Assembly (NCBI RefSeq): GCF_023074175.1
Contig: NZ_JADPKS010000008.1
Coordinates: 310,001-374,000, forward strand
Source: Bradyrhizobium sp. 139
GTDB lineage: Bacteria > Pseudomonadota > Alphaproteobacteria > Rhizobiales > Xanthobacteraceae
Direction: 5' to 3'
DNA length: 64,000 nt
The position numbers were made by a program, and so were the translations under genes. The notes beneath the pieces are model-generated. The model worked only from the letters and a program-made list of their open reading frames with translations. It was not told the DNA's origin and searched no databases. Below, one piece after another: positions 38,838 to 49,032 of the stretch (positions are counted from its first letter, which is position 1; the number at the start of each line of letters is the position of its first letter).

Positions 38838-41807
38838 CTATTTCCCTTCCAGCAGCGCTGTAAATACGCGCCTCACCTCGCTCTGCGTTTCCTTCACGCG
38901 CGCCTCCAGCGACGAGAAGTCGGGCGCATCGCCGGCGCGCGCCATCACACGGTGAAGATCGGTGCCGGCGGTGTCCGGCTTGAAGCGATCGCTGACGCAG
39001 AGCCGCAGGATTTGCGTCAGGTCGTGATAGAGCCGCGCCGCAGCGCGCAATATCTCGGTCTCCGATTGCGCGAGCACGCCGAGCCTACATGCATTTTCCA
39101 GCACCTGCATGGTGCCAACGTCGAGAATCTCCGGCTTGTCGTGGGCGTGCACGAGTTGGAGATATTGCGCGATGAAGTCGATATCGACCATGCCGCCGGC
39201 GGCATATTTGAGATCCCAATGGTCGCTCTCGCCCTTCTCCTGCGCGATTGCGCGCCGCATGTCGGCGACGTCGTTGGCGATGGTCGCGCAGTCGCGGCGA
39301 CGGGTCAGGACATCGCGGATGATGCGCTCGATACGCTCGCGGAATTCATCCGAAGCCGACACCACGCGTGCGCGGGTCAGGGCCATGTGCTCCCAGGTCC
39401 AGGCCTCGTTGGCCTGGTAGTCCGCGAATGAGACGAGGCTCGACGCCACCGGACCGGCGCGTCCCGACGGGCGCAGCCGCATGTCGATCTCGTAGAGCAC
39501 GCCGTAATTGGTGCGCGTGGTGAAAGCGCTGATCAGGCGCTGGGTGAAGCGCGCGAAATAGTGTGCGCCCTGAAGCGTTCTTGGCCCGTCGGAATCCGGA
39601 TTGTCGCTGTCGAAATCGTAGAGCAGGATCAGGTCGAGGTCGGACGATGCCGTCATCTCGCGGCTGCCGAGCCGGCCCATCGCGATGATCGCGGTCTCCT
39701 GATCCTTGATGCGTCCGTGTTGGGCGGAGAAGCGTTCGGCGACGAGATCGTGCACGGTGTGGACGGTGCCTTCGGCGACATCGGCGAAAGCCGTGCTCGC
39801 CTGCTGCGCCGAGACGGTGCCGGAGAGAATGCGCGTGCCGATCAGAAACAGACTCTCCTGCCCGAACAGGCGAAGACGATCGAGAAATTCCTCATAGGAG
39901 TCGGCGTCGCGGACCGTCGCGGCCAATCGCGCCGACAATTCCTGCTTGTCCGGCATCGCGCCGAAGAATCTCGGATCGATCAGGCCGTCCATGAGCTGCG
40001 GCTTCCGCGCCAGCATCTCGCCGAGCCGCGGGGCCGCGCCCAGCACCAGCGCCACGAGCGCGACGAGATCGCGGTTCTGGCCGAGCAGTGTGATCAGCCG
40101 GCCGCCAAGCTGGAGTGCTCCAAGGAAATGATCGAACGCCACGACGGCGCGATCCGGCTCCTCGGCACGCGCGAGGCCGTCGATCAGGGCCGGCACGAAC
40201 TCGACGAAAGCGCTTCGTGTCTGGTCATTGCGGAACACGCGGTAGTCGCCGGTGATCCAGTCGCGTATGGTCTGCGCGAGTGCGGCCGGCTTCTTGAAGC
40301 CGAGCGTCGTCAAATATTGCAGCAGGCGCGGATCGTCGGGACCTGCACTGTAGTCGAGCGCCGGCAGTTTTGCCGTGCCGGTCGGATCATCGCCCTCGAA
40401 CAGTTTTTCGTAGTGTCCCTGCACGATCCGGAGCTGCCGCAACAGGTCACGCGCAAAGGCTTCGCGATCCGGATAGCCGAAGAAGCGCGCAAAGCGCTCG
40501 ACCGCCTCCTTGTCCTCGGGCAGCGCATGGGTCTGCTCATCGGCGATCATCTGGAGACGGTGTTCGACCCGCCGCAGGAATTCATATGCCGTGCTCAGTT
40601 CGTCGCGCGCGGCAAAGGTGATCCAGTTGCTGGAGGCTAGAATATCGAGCGCGGCGAGCGTCGGCCGCACCCGCAACTCCGGATGGCGACCGCCGGCGAC
40701 CAACTGCTGCGTTTGCGCGAAAAATTCGATCTCGCGAATGCCGCCACGCCCGACCTTGACGTTATGACCCTCGACCGAGATCTCGCTCTGGCCGCGATAG
40801 GTCTGCATCTGCCGCTTCATGTCGTGGACGTCGGCAAGCGCGGCAAAGTCGAGATGCTTGCGCCAGACGAAGGGCGCGATTTCGGCGAGCAGCGCCTCGC
40901 CCGCCCGGGCATCGCCGGCGCAGGCACGCGCCTTGATCATCGCGGCACGCTCCCAGGTGCGTCCTTCCCGCTCGTAGTAGTTCAGCGCAGCATCCCGCGA
41001 TATCGCCACTTGCGTCGAGGACGGGTCGGGACGCAGGCGCAGGTCGACGCGGAAGACGTAGCCGTCATAGGTACGCTGCTGGAGAATGCGCGCTATGCCC
41101 TGCGTCACCCGGACGAAGAACGGTTGCGGCTCGATGTCGGGCGCGAGCGTCGTGGCATCAGGGTCGAAGAACACGATGAGGTCGATGTCGCTGGAATAAT
41201 TCAGCTCGCCCGCCCCCATCTTGCCCATCGCGAGCACGATCAGGCCGCAGCCCTCTTCCGGAGCTTCGGGATTGGGCGGCAGGATTTTTCCACGTGCGGC
41301 TTCCTGCCGCAGCTGGTACCGGAGCGCCGCCTGCACCGAGGATACCGCGACATCAGTCAGCGCCGCCGTCACCCGCATCACCGGCCAGACGCCACCGATA
41401 TCGCACAGCGCGGTGAGAAGCGCCGCTTCCGCCTTCATCCTGCGAAGCAGCCGCATCACCTCGGCCTCGTCGGTCGCCACCAGCGTCGCGTCCCCCGCCT
41501 CCGCGATGAGCGTGGCCAGATGCGCGTCCGGATCGCATTCGAGCAGCCGGATCAGGCGCGGCGCGTCGGCGCGCACCAATTCAAACAGGTAGGGCGAGAA
41601 CTCCGCGATGCCGGCCAAAATATCCCGCGCGAAGGGATGAACCAGCAGGGCTTCGAGACGGGCTGATTGTACCGGCTCGAGCCCAGCCAGCCAATGTTCA
41701 AGGCGTCGTTCTTCGGTTGTGGAAGCGGCAATATGGGGAGCCTCCGCGAAGCGCGCAGCCAGACCCTCACCATGCTTGTCCGCGTTTCCCGGCGCGGAGT
41801 GGTTCAT
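38838..41807 (-). CDS. glnE: bifunctional glutamine synthetase adenylyltransferase/adenylyl-removing enzyme
   Basis: This 989-aa protein has two nucleotidyltransferase domains separated by a linker. The first carries GKMGAGELNYSSDIDLIVFF near residue 195, the second MGRLGSREMTASSDLDLILLY near residue 700; in the GlnE family the N-terminal half removes AMP and the C-terminal half adds it. Activity follows PII and glutamine status. The start overlaps the kinase stop by 4 bp (ATGA), so nitrogen control is transcriptionally tied to the degP-two-component unit. Confidence 0.95.
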   Translation of the reverse strand: MNHSAPGNADKHGEGLAARFAEAPHIAASTTEERRLEHWLAGLEPVQSARLEALLVHPFARDILAGIAEFSPYLFELVRADAPRLIRLLECDPDAHLATLIAEAGDATLVATDEAEVMRLLRRMKAEAALLTALCDIGGVWPVMRVTAALTDVAVSSVQAALRYQLRQEAARGKILPPNPEAPEEGCGLIVLAMGKMGAGELNYSSDIDLIVFFDPDATTLAPDIEPQPFFVRVTQGIARILQQRTYDGYVFRVDLRLRPDPSSTQVAISRDAALNYYEREGRTWERAAMIKARACAGDARAGEALLAEIAPFVWRKHLDFAALADVHDMKRQMQTYRGQSEISVEGHNVKVGRGGIREIEFFAQTQQLVAGGRHPELRVRPTLAALDILASSNWITFAARDELSTAYEFLRRVEHRLQMIADEQTHALPEDKEAVERFARFFGYPDREAFARDLLRQLRIVQGHYEKLFEGDDPTGTAKLPALDYSAGPDDPRLLQYLTTLGFKKPAALAQTIRDWITGDYRVFRNDQTRSAFVEFVPALIDGLARAEEPDRAVVAFDHFLGALQLGGRLITLLGQNRDLVALVALVLGAAPRLGEMLARKPQLMDGLIDPRFFGAMPDKQELSARLAATVRDADSYEEFLDRLRLFGQESLFLIGTRILSGTVSAQQASTAFADVAEGTVHTVHDLVAERFSAQHGRIKDQETAIIAMGRLGSREMTASSDLDLILLYDFDSDNPDSDGPRTLQGAHYFARFTQRLISAFTTRTNYGVLYEIDMRLRPSGRAGPVASSLVSFADYQANEAWTWEHMALTRARVVSASDEFRERIERIIRDVLTRRRDCATIANDVADMRRAIAQEKGESDHWDLKYAAGGMVDIDFIAQYLQLVHAHDKPEILDVGTMQVLENACRLGVLAQSETEILRAAARLYHDLTQILRLCVSDRFKPDTAGTDLHRVMARAGDAPDFSSLEARVKETQSEVRRVFTALLEGK

Positions 41808-43258
41808 GCCACCTTCTGTGGCACATCCTGCATTGGAGGAGCAACCCTGTCGCCGGCACGCGCCGGGAGCACCAGTGTGGCGACGAGGCCGGGCTGGGCA
41901 TCACCCAGCCGCAATTCTCCGCCATGCAATGTCGCAACCGCAGCAGCGAGGCTGAGCCCGAGGCCGGAGCCTGGCAGGGTGCGGCTGGCTTCGAGCCGCA
42001 CAAATCGCTCGACGACATGCTTGCGATCGGCTTCCGGGATACCAGGGCCGCGATCGGTGACGCTGAGCAGCACCTGATCGCCCTCGCGCTTCGCCTCGAT
42101 CGTGATCTGGCGGCTGTCCATGCTGACCACGGTTCCCCCCGTCTGCGCGACCGGCTTGCCGTATTTGATCGCATTCTCGACGAGATTGGCGAGCGCCTGG
42201 CTGATCAGCTCGCGGTTGGCATGAACCGGCGTCGGCTCGGCTCTCACCTTCAGCGTCATGCCGTCGTCTTCGGCCAACGGCTCGTAGAGCTCGTGGATGC
42301 CGTTGGCGACGTCTGCGGCGTCGAAATCATCCATGTTGCCGCGCGCCTGGCCCGACTCCGCGCGCGCGATCATCAGAAGCGCGTTGAAGGTGCGGATCAG
42401 ACCGTCGGATTCCTCGATGGTCCGTTCCAGCGCCGCACGGTAGTCAGCCTCGCAGCCCGATTTCGCCAGCGCTTCCTCGGCGCGGTTGCGGAGCCGCGTC
42501 AGCGGCGTCTTGAGGTCATGGGCGATGTTGTCGGAGACTTCCTTGAGCCCTGCCATCAGCGCCTCGATCCGCTCCAGCATGGCGTTGAGGTTCTCGGCGA
42601 GGCGGTCGAGCTCGTCGCCGCTGCGCCCCACGGGCAGGCGCTCGCTGAGATCGCCGGTCATGATGCGATGCGCCGTGCCGGACATCGCATCGATGCGCCT
42701 CAAGACCCTGCGTGCCACGAAGATGCCGCCGCCGAGGCCAAGCACCACGACGATCAGGATCGACCATTGCGCCGCCTTCGCCACGATGCCGAACAGGCGC
42801 CGCCGCTCGTCGAGGTCGCGGCCGATCAGGAGCCGGAAACCGTTTTCAAGTTCGGTGACGCGCACCAGCGCGCGATGGTTGCGCTCGTCCGCGTCCTCGA
42901 TCCGCTTGTAGGCCGTCTCCGACCAGCCCCGCGTCGCCATCACCCCAGGCGCCAGCGAGCCGACATTGCCGGCGATCGCCTGGCCCGTCGGCGTGGTCAC
43001 GAGGTAGAGATTGGCGCCCGGCCGCAGCGCCCTGTACTCGATCGCGCGCACGAGTCCGACCAAGCCGCGGAGGCCGTAGATCTCGTTGATCTCCGAGGTC
43101 TCGGCATTGACCGTCTGGGTGATTTCCTCGGTGATCAGCCGCCGCGTATTCCAGGCGAAATAGCCTAGAAGCGAGGCCGCGAAGATCCCAAACAGAAACA
43201 GATAGACCAGCGTCAGCCGGAATGCCGTGGTGCGGACGAGTTTACCGAATGCCGTCAC
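41804..43258 (-). CDS. HAMP-domain sensor histidine kinase
   Basis: A 484-aa sensor kinase: helix 1 at about 15-35, periplasmic loop, helix 2 at about 165-187, HAMP, HisKA with DNIAHDLKTPLTRLRNRAEE near residue 245, and HATPase (NLVENAIKYG, DRGPGIPE, GSGLGLSLAAAVATLHGG). Starts at GTG, 17 bp inside the end of the response regulator, so the pair is coupled. Pairs with the response regulator; stimulus unknown, although the degP gene upstream suggests envelope stress. Confidence 0.9.
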   Translation of the reverse strand: MTAFGKLVRTTAFRLTLVYLFLFGIFAASLLGYFAWNTRRLITEEITQTVNAETSEINEIYGLRGLVGLVRAIEYRALRPGANLYLVTTPTGQAIAGNVGSLAPGVMATRGWSETAYKRIEDADERNHRALVRVTELENGFRLLIGRDLDERRRLFGIVAKAAQWSILIVVVLGLGGGIFVARRVLRRIDAMSGTAHRIMTGDLSERLPVGRSGDELDRLAENLNAMLERIEALMAGLKEVSDNIAHDLKTPLTRLRNRAEEALAKSGCEADYRAALERTIEESDGLIRTFNALLMIARAESGQARGNMDDFDAADVANGIHELYEPLAEDDGMTLKVRAEPTPVHANRELISQALANLVENAIKYGKPVAQTGGTVVSMDSRQITIEAKREGDQVLLSVTDRGPGIPEADRKHVVERFVRLEASRTLPGSGLGLSLAAAVATLHGGELRLGDAQPGLVATLVLPARAGDRVAPPMQDVPQKVA

Positions 43259-43922
43259 GGATCATGTATCCGGCGCCGCGGATCGTGTGCAGCAGCGGCC
43301 GCTCGAATCCCTTGTCGATCTTGGAGCGCAGCCGCGAAATGTGCACGTCGATCACGTTGGTCTGTGGATCGAAATGGTAGTCCCAGACGTTCTCCAGCAG
43401 CATGGTGCGGGTCACCACCTGGCCGGCATGCTTCATGAGGTATTCGAGCAAACGGAATTCGCGCGGCTGGAGCGTCAGCTCGTCCTTGCCGCGGGCGACG
43501 CGATGGGAGAGCCGGTCGAGCTCGAGATCGCCGACGCGGTAGAGCGTGTCCTCGGCCGGACCGCCGCGGCGGCGTGAAAGCACCTCGACCCGGGCCAGCA
43601 GCTCGGCAAAGGAATACGGTTTTGGCAGATAATCGTCGCCGCCGGCGCGCAGGCCCTTGATGCGATCGTCGACCTGCCCGAGGGCCGAGAGAATCAGCAC
43701 CGGCGTCGAATCGTCCTTGTCGCGCAGGGCGCCGATCAGCGACAGGCCGTCGCGCTTGGGCAGCATGCGGTCGACCACCAGCACGTCGTAATCGCCGTTC
43801 TCGGCCATGGCGAGGCCTTCCTCGCCATCGCTGGCGTGGTCGGCAATGTGTCCGACTTCGCGAAACGCCTTCACGAGATAGTCGGCGGATTCGCGGTCGT
43901 CTTCGATGATGAGGAGGCGCAT
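43242..43922 (-). CDS. OmpR/PhoB-type response regulator
   Basis: A 226-aa regulator: receiver domain with acidic pair EDD near residue 9, phospho-aspartate in VLVVDRMLPKRDG near residue 52, KP lysine in DDYLPKPYSF, and a C-terminal winged helix (LQPREFRLLEYLMKHAGQVVTRTMLLENVW). ATG at 43922 gives the standard N-terminus; a TTG at 43952 would add 10 residues. First gene of the RR-kinase-glnE unit. Separated by 275 bp and a terminator from degP. Confidence 0.9.
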   Translation of the reverse strand: MRLLIIEDDRESADYLVKAFREVGHIADHASDGEEGLAMAENGDYDVLVVDRMLPKRDGLSLIGALRDKDDSTPVLILSALGQVDDRIKGLRAGGDDYLPKPYSFAELLARVEVLSRRRGGPAEDTLYRVGDLELDRLSHRVARGKDELTLQPREFRLLEYLMKHAGQVVTRTMLLENVWDYHFDPQTNVIDVHISRLRSKIDKGFERPLLHTIRGAGYMIRDGIR

Positions 43923-44015
43923 CGTGCGTTCGGCGGCGGTCAAGGAGGTCAACCTTCTCTAAACATGGCGCGAGCGGCAATCGCATGCAAGCCGAGCGGG
44001 GGGATCTCGGATCGA

Positions 44016-44055
44016 GAAAAAGGTGGGCGGTGAGGCTGGGGGGACCTCACCGCCC
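44016..44055 (-). terminator. rho-independent terminator downstream of degP
   Basis: On the minus strand GGGCGGTGAGG-N9-CCTCACCGCCC makes an 11-bp perfect stem followed by CACC and TTTTT. It lies 143 bp past the degP stop and before the response regulator, so degP and the two-component genes are mostly separate units. Confidence 0.85.
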
Positions 44056-44197
44056 TGAGCCTTCCGACGGAGGGGGGCGTAATTCCACCGGAAGGTAGGC
44101 AGGGAAAGCGAACGTCACGCTGCTCTCCCGAAGGGCGCCGTCGGCGGGGGCGACTGATGCCGGCGACACCCTTCATCTCGTTGGCCTCCTGGGCGGC

Positions 44198-45775
44198 TTA
44201 CCCCTTGGCGAGGGGTACTGCGACGAAGCGCGACTGGCCGCCGCTCTTCACGCGCATCAGGACGCTGTTCTTGCTGTCGGTCCGCGCCGTGTTGATGGCA
44301 TCGCGGACGTCGCCGGCGGTGCTCACGCTCTTGCCGCCGACTTCGAGAATCACGTCGCCTTCCTTGAAGCCGCGTTCGGCCGCGGCGCTCTTCGGATCGA
44401 CTTCGGTGACCACGACGCCATCCTTGCCGGCGCCGGCGACGGAATTCGCGGGCGCTACCGTCATGCCAAGCTTCGGCACGTCGGTGCCGCGGGTCGCACC
44501 CTTGTTGCTGTCCGTGTCGGTGTCAGCCTTGGCCTCGACCGCGTTCGGCAGCTGACCAAGCGTAAGGTTCACGACCTTGTCCTGGCCCTTGTGCAGCACG
44601 TTGAGCTTTACGGTCGCGCCGGGCGCCAGGCCGCCAATGGTGCGGGCAAGTTCGCGGGCGTCCTTGACGGATTCGCCGTTGACCGAGGTGATCACGTCGC
44701 CGGACTCGATGCCGGCCTTCGCCGCCGGACCGTTCGCCTGCGGCTCCGCCACCAGCGCACCTTCAGCCTTCTTCATACCGAGGCTGTCGGCGATATCGGA
44801 GGTCACCGGCTGGATCTGAACGCCGATCCAGCCGCGGCTGACCGAGCCCTTGTCCTTGAGCTGGGCCACCACGCTCTTCACGGTGCTGGCCGGGATCGAG
44901 AACGCGATGCCGACGCTGCCGCCGGAGGGCGAGTAGATCGCGGTGTTAACGCCCATCACCTCTCCGTTGGTATCGAAGGCCGGCCCGCCCGAATTGCCCT
45001 TGTTCACGGGCGCGTCGATCTGGATGAAATCGTCATACGGACCGTTGCCGATGTCGCGGCCGCTGGCCGAGACGATGCCCGCGGTGACAGTACCGCCGAG
45101 GCCGAAGGGATTGCCGACCGCGAGCACCCAGTCGCCGATCCGCGGCTTGCTGTCGGCGAGCTTGGCGAACGGGAAGTTCGAGCTGCCCTCGACCTTGATG
45201 AGGGCGAGGTCGGTGCGCTGGTCAGTGCCGATCACCTTGGCGATATAGGTCTTGCCGTCGTCGGTCGTGACCTCGACCTTGTCGGCGCCGTCAACCACGT
45301 GGTTGTTGGTCACGGCAAAGCCGTCGGCCGAGATGAAGAAACCGGAGCCCTGGCCCTGCACGACGCGGCCACGACCACCCTTCTGGCCCGGGAATCCATC
45401 CGGACCGCCGAAGCGGCGGAAGAAGCGCTCCATCGGCGAGCCCGGCTGGAACGGCGAGGAGGAATCATCGCCATCATCATTGCTGGCGGTCTTCTCCTTC
45501 ATGTTGACCTTCACCGAGATCACCGACGGTTTCACGCGCTCGACCACATCGGCGAAGCCGACCGGACGCTCAACCTTCCGGACCTCGTTGTTGACCTGCG
45601 CATGCGCCGGGCTGGAGAACAGGTCGCTCGGCGAGGTCGACGGGCTGAAGCCGTGCACGGCAATCCCGAGGCCGGCGACGACCGAGGCCATCAGCGCGAT
45701 CTTGCGCGCGGAGAAAACCGACCGGCGGGGCTGCCGGTAGGACGGAAGGTTCGTGAGGTCGGGACGGTCGGTCAT
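44198..45775 (-). CDS. degP: DegP/DegQ-type periplasmic serine protease
   Basis: A 525-aa Do-like protease. An N-terminal membrane or signal segment lies at about 25-43 after a charged cytoplasmic start. The triad is H in VTNNHVVDG, D in RTDLALIKVE and S in KGNSGGPAF (about residues 170, 200, 275). Two PDZ domains follow (about 300-385 and 410-515). It degrades or refolds misfolded envelope proteins. Downstream of ccmIEFH on the same strand, a standard arrangement in rhizobia. The first 43 residues are longer than in E. coli DegP. Confidence 0.93.
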   Translation of the reverse strand: MTDRPDLTNLPSYRQPRRSVFSARKIALMASVVAGLGIAVHGFSPSTSPSDLFSSPAHAQVNNEVRKVERPVGFADVVERVKPSVISVKVNMKEKTASNDDGDDSSSPFQPGSPMERFFRRFGGPDGFPGQKGGRGRVVQGQGSGFFISADGFAVTNNHVVDGADKVEVTTDDGKTYIAKVIGTDQRTDLALIKVEGSSNFPFAKLADSKPRIGDWVLAVGNPFGLGGTVTAGIVSASGRDIGNGPYDDFIQIDAPVNKGNSGGPAFDTNGEVMGVNTAIYSPSGGSVGIAFSIPASTVKSVVAQLKDKGSVSRGWIGVQIQPVTSDIADSLGMKKAEGALVAEPQANGPAAKAGIESGDVITSVNGESVKDARELARTIGGLAPGATVKLNVLHKGQDKVVNLTLGQLPNAVEAKADTDTDSNKGATRGTDVPKLGMTVAPANSVAGAGKDGVVVTEVDPKSAAAERGFKEGDVILEVGGKSVSTAGDVRDAINTARTDSKNSVLMRVKSGGQSRFVAVPLAKG

Positions 45776-46019
45776 GCGGGGATCTCCAAGGCCTTGAATT
45801 TCTTTTGGTGCCGAATGGCAGCACCTTACGGACCTGAAGATGGGGTCTCCCGCCTTACCGTGCGCTGGCGGCGGGGTTAAACTTTTGTAATGAAGGGTCG
45901 CGCCGATGCGGCAGTTTATCGCACGTCGAAAGCCGTGGTGTTACAGGAACTTAATCGAGTTTCGGTGAAACGCGTTGAGACGCCGCGCGGCGCGCGCGCA
46001 GCCTATCCGTCACCCATAG

Positions 46020-46502
46020 CTAGCGCGGCTTTGCGTCGTCGGACATCAATGCGGCGAGCCGCGCCTCTTCATCGGGCGTGAGCGGCGGCGCTGGCAGATC
46101 TGCACCACTCCGTGCGCGGCGGCGGATCTGCAGCCACAGCGCGAGGCCGCCGCCAGCAAGCAGCAGTGGCGCGAGCAGCCACAACAGCATGGTCTGCCGC
46201 TCGAAGCGCGGCTTGAGCAACACGAACTCGCCATAGCGGGCAACCAGGAAGTCGAGCACCTGCGAATTGCTGTCGCCGGCTGCGATCCGTTCCCGCACCA
46301 GCAGCCGCAGGTCGCGCGCCAGTGGCGCGTCGGAATCGTCGATCGACTGGTTCTGGCAGACCATGCAGCGCAGTTCGCGTGACAGCTCTCGCGCGCGCAC
46401 CTCCTTCGCCGGGTCCGCCATGATCTCGTCGGGCTGCACGGCCTGGGCGGCGGGCAAAGCCAGCAGCACGAGCGCGATGATCGTGAGCATCATCCGGCGC
46501 AT
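46020..46502 (-). CDS. ccmH: cytochrome c maturation protein CcmH
   Basis: This 160-aa membrane-anchored thiol reductase keeps apocytochrome haem-binding cysteines reduced. It has a signal peptide, the redox motif LRCMVCQNQSI (about residues 44-54) and a C-terminal helix near residues 105-125. It lies last in ccmIEFH; bradyrhizobial name cycL. Downstream lie 244 bp containing the degP promoter, in which no gene was seen. Confidence 0.93.
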   Translation of the reverse strand: MRRMMLTIIALVLLALPAAQAVQPDEIMADPAKEVRARELSRELRCMVCQNQSIDDSDAPLARDLRLLVRERIAAGDSNSQVLDFLVARYGEFVLLKPRFERQTMLLWLLAPLLLAGGGLALWLQIRRRARSGADLPAPPLTPDEEARLAALMSDDAKPR

Positions 46503-46506
46503 CAGA

Positions 46507-48489
46507 TCACTCCGCCGGCTGAAGGCGCTGTTTGGCCCGCGCCGGCTTCGGCGCGCCGACCCGCAAACGCCGGTCGGACAGCGACAGCACGCCGCCGAAA
46601 GCCATCAGCACCGGTCCCCACCAGATCAGCAGCACCAGCGGCTTGTGATAGATGCGCACGGCGATGGCGCCCTCGGCAGTCGCGTCGCCGAGAGAGACGT
46701 AGAGCTGGCTTGCGCCGCGCGTCAGCAATGCGGCCTCGGTGGTCGAGGACCCGCGCGTCGTGAAGCTGCGCTTGGATGGCGTCATCACGCTGAGCGTATC
46801 GCCGTCGCGACTGACGTTGAACTCGGCGATCATCTCGCGGTAGTTCGGGCCCTGGCGCTGGAACAGGCGATCGAGCTTCAGATCATAACCGGCGACATGG
46901 GCAACATCGTTCTGCTTCATCGTCGCGATGTATTCGCTGTTCCAGGTGGTCTCGCAGACGATCCCGATCAGCGCGATGCCGAGCCCTGCATGAGCGAACA
47001 CCGAGCCCCAGGTCGAACGCGGCAGGCCGCGGGCCCGGTGCAGCGTCGTTGCGAACGGCAGGCGGAACAAGCCGGTCCGTTCGGCGAGGTCCGTGAGCGC
47101 GCCAGCGATGACAAAGACTCCAAGCCCGATTGCCAATGGCGCCAGCGCACTGCCACCGCGCGTCCAGGCCCAGACAATGGCGATCACAACGAGCGCAGCA
47201 ACGCCCGCCGCGAGCAGCCGCTGGGTGACGCCGAGCAGGTCGCCGCGCTTCCAGGCCAGCATCGGTCCTAACGGCACCGCGAGCAGCAGCAACGTGAACA
47301 GCGGCACGAAGGTGAGATTGTAGAACGGTGCACCGACGGACATTTTGAAATCGGCCAGCACTTCCATCGCCAACGGATAAAGCGTGCCGAACAGCACCAC
47401 CGCACAGGCCACCGTGAGCAGCAGGTTGTTGAGGACCAGTGCCCCCTCGCGCGAGATCGGCGCGAACAGGCCGCCCTGCTTCAATGCGGTCGCGCGCCCC
47501 GCGAACAGCGACAGGCTGCCGCCGATGAACAGGCAGAGGATCAGCAGAATGAACACGCCGCGGGTCGGATCGGTGGCGAAGGCGTGCACCGAAGTGATGA
47601 CCCCCGAGCGCACCAGGAAGGTGCCGAGCAGCGACAGCGAGAAGGTCAGGATCGACAGCAGGATGGTCCAGACCTTCAACGCATTGCGCTTCTCCATCAC
47701 CAGCGCCGAGTGCAGGAGCGCGGTGCCGGCAAGCCACGGCATCAGCGAGGCGTTCTCGACCGGATCCCAGAACCACCAGCCGCCCCAGCCGAGTTCGTAA
47801 TAGGCCCAGTAGGAGCCCATAGCGATGCCGAGCGTCAGGAAGATCCAGGCCACCAGCGTCCACGGTCTAACCCAGCGCGCCCAGGCTGCATCGATCCGCC
47901 CCTCCATCAGCGCCGCAATCGCGAACGAGAACGAGATCGAGAAGCCGACATAGCCGAGATAGAGCATCGGCGGATGCACGGCGAGGCCGATGTCCTGGAG
48001 CACCGGATTGAGATCGCGTCCCTCGATCGGCGGGTTGGCGATGCGCAGGAACGGATTCGAGGTCATCAGGATGAAGAGATAGAACGCACTGGCGATCCAG
48101 GCCTGCACGGCCAGCACATGCGCGCGCAGCGACAGCGGCAAATTGTTGCCGAAGGCCGCGACCAATCCGCCGAACAGCGCCAGGATCGACACCCACAGCA
48201 GCATCGAGCCTTCATGGTTTCCCCAGACGCCGGTGATCTTGTAGAGCAGCGGCTTCATCGAATGGGAATTCTCGTAGACGTTGGCGACGGAGAAATCCGA
48301 GCCCACGTGCAGCATCACGAGCGCGATGAACGACGCACCGACGAACAGGAGCTGCGCCAGCGCAGTGGAGCGCGCCACGTTCATCAGCGCGGCGTCGCGC
48401 AGGCGCGCGCCGATCAGCGGCACGATGGATTGGATCAGCGCCAGCCCAAGCGCCAGCACCAGCGCGTAATGTCCTGCCTCCGCGATCAT
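46507..48489 (-). CDS. ccmF: cytochrome c haem lyase subunit CcmF
   Basis: A 660-aa membrane protein with about 15 helices, transferring haem from CcmE to apocytochrome c. The tryptophan-rich domain [20 protein letters not shown] lies near residue 230, with flanking conserved histidines. ATG at 48489 overlaps the ccmE stop by 4 bp; the longer frame to 48576 is within ccmE. Bradyrhizobial name cycK. The stop lies 5 bp before ccmH. Confidence 0.95.
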   Translation of the reverse strand: MIAEAGHYALVLALGLALIQSIVPLIGARLRDAALMNVARSTALAQLLFVGASFIALVMLHVGSDFSVANVYENSHSMKPLLYKITGVWGNHEGSMLLWVSILALFGGLVAAFGNNLPLSLRAHVLAVQAWIASAFYLFILMTSNPFLRIANPPIEGRDLNPVLQDIGLAVHPPMLYLGYVGFSISFSFAIAALMEGRIDAAWARWVRPWTLVAWIFLTLGIAMGSYWAYYELGWGGWWFWDPVENASLMPWLAGTALLHSALVMEKRNALKVWTILLSILTFSLSLLGTFLVRSGVITSVHAFATDPTRGVFILLILCLFIGGSLSLFAGRATALKQGGLFAPISREGALVLNNLLLTVACAVVLFGTLYPLAMEVLADFKMSVGAPFYNLTFVPLFTLLLLAVPLGPMLAWKRGDLLGVTQRLLAAGVAALVVIAIVWAWTRGGSALAPLAIGLGVFVIAGALTDLAERTGLFRLPFATTLHRARGLPRSTWGSVFAHAGLGIALIGIVCETTWNSEYIATMKQNDVAHVAGYDLKLDRLFQRQGPNYREMIAEFNVSRDGDTLSVMTPSKRSFTTRGSSTTEAALLTRGASQLYVSLGDATAEGAIAVRIYHKPLVLLIWWGPVLMAFGGVLSLSDRRLRVGAPKPARAKQRLQPAE

Positions 48490-48995
48490 CGCACGGCTCC
48501 TTGCGGATTGCCCTGCGCGGTCGTTGCCGCAGGCTTGACGCCATCGGAAGTTTTGGCACCGTAATCGTCCTTCCAATGCCCCTGCTTCTTCAGGGCATCG
48601 GCGACGTCCTTGGGCATGTAGGTCTCGTCATGCTTGGCAAGCACGGTGTCGGCCTTGAACACGCCATTGGCGTCGAGCGCGCCCTCGGCGACGACGCCCT
48701 GCCCTTCGCGGAACAGGTCGGGCAGGATGCCCTTGTAAGCGACCGGCAACTTGGCGCCGCCGTCTGCGACTTCGAAGGTCACCGCGAGATTATCGCCGCG
48801 CTGGAGCGAGCCGGGCTGCACCAGGCCGCCGAGACGAAACCGCTTGCCGGGTTCCACGTGCTTTTCGGCAACCATCGTCGGCGTCGAGAAGAACACGATG
48901 GAGTCGCGCAGAGCGTTGAGCACGAGCGCGGCCGCGAGCGCGAGCACTGCGAGGGAGCCGCCGATGATGGTCATACGTCGCTGCTTACGCGTCAT
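48486..48995 (-). CDS. ccmE: haem chaperone CcmE
   Basis: A 169-aa periplasmic haem chaperone anchored by an N-terminal helix (about residues 8-28). The covalent haem-binding histidine is in [10 protein letters not shown] (near residue 122). It receives haem from CcmC and passes it to CcmF. ATG at 48995 is chosen as it begins the basic MTRKQRR anchor. Bradyrhizobial name cycJ. Confidence 0.95.
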   Translation of the reverse strand: MTRKQRRMTIIGGSLAVLALAAALVLNALRDSIVFFSTPTMVAEKHVEPGKRFRLGGLVQPGSLQRGDNLAVTFEVADGGAKLPVAYKGILPDLFREGQGVVAEGALDANGVFKADTVLAKHDETYMPKDVADALKKQGHWKDDYGAKTSDGVKPAATTAQGNPQGAVR

Positions 48996-49032
48996 GGCGT
49001 ATCCGTTCTCCGCCCGTCTCGTCCGAAGATCG

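Noticed and set aside
44016..44055. Hairpin considered as a small RNA or operator for the response regulator
   Set aside because: The minus-strand T-run directly after the stem makes a plain terminator for degP the simpler reading.
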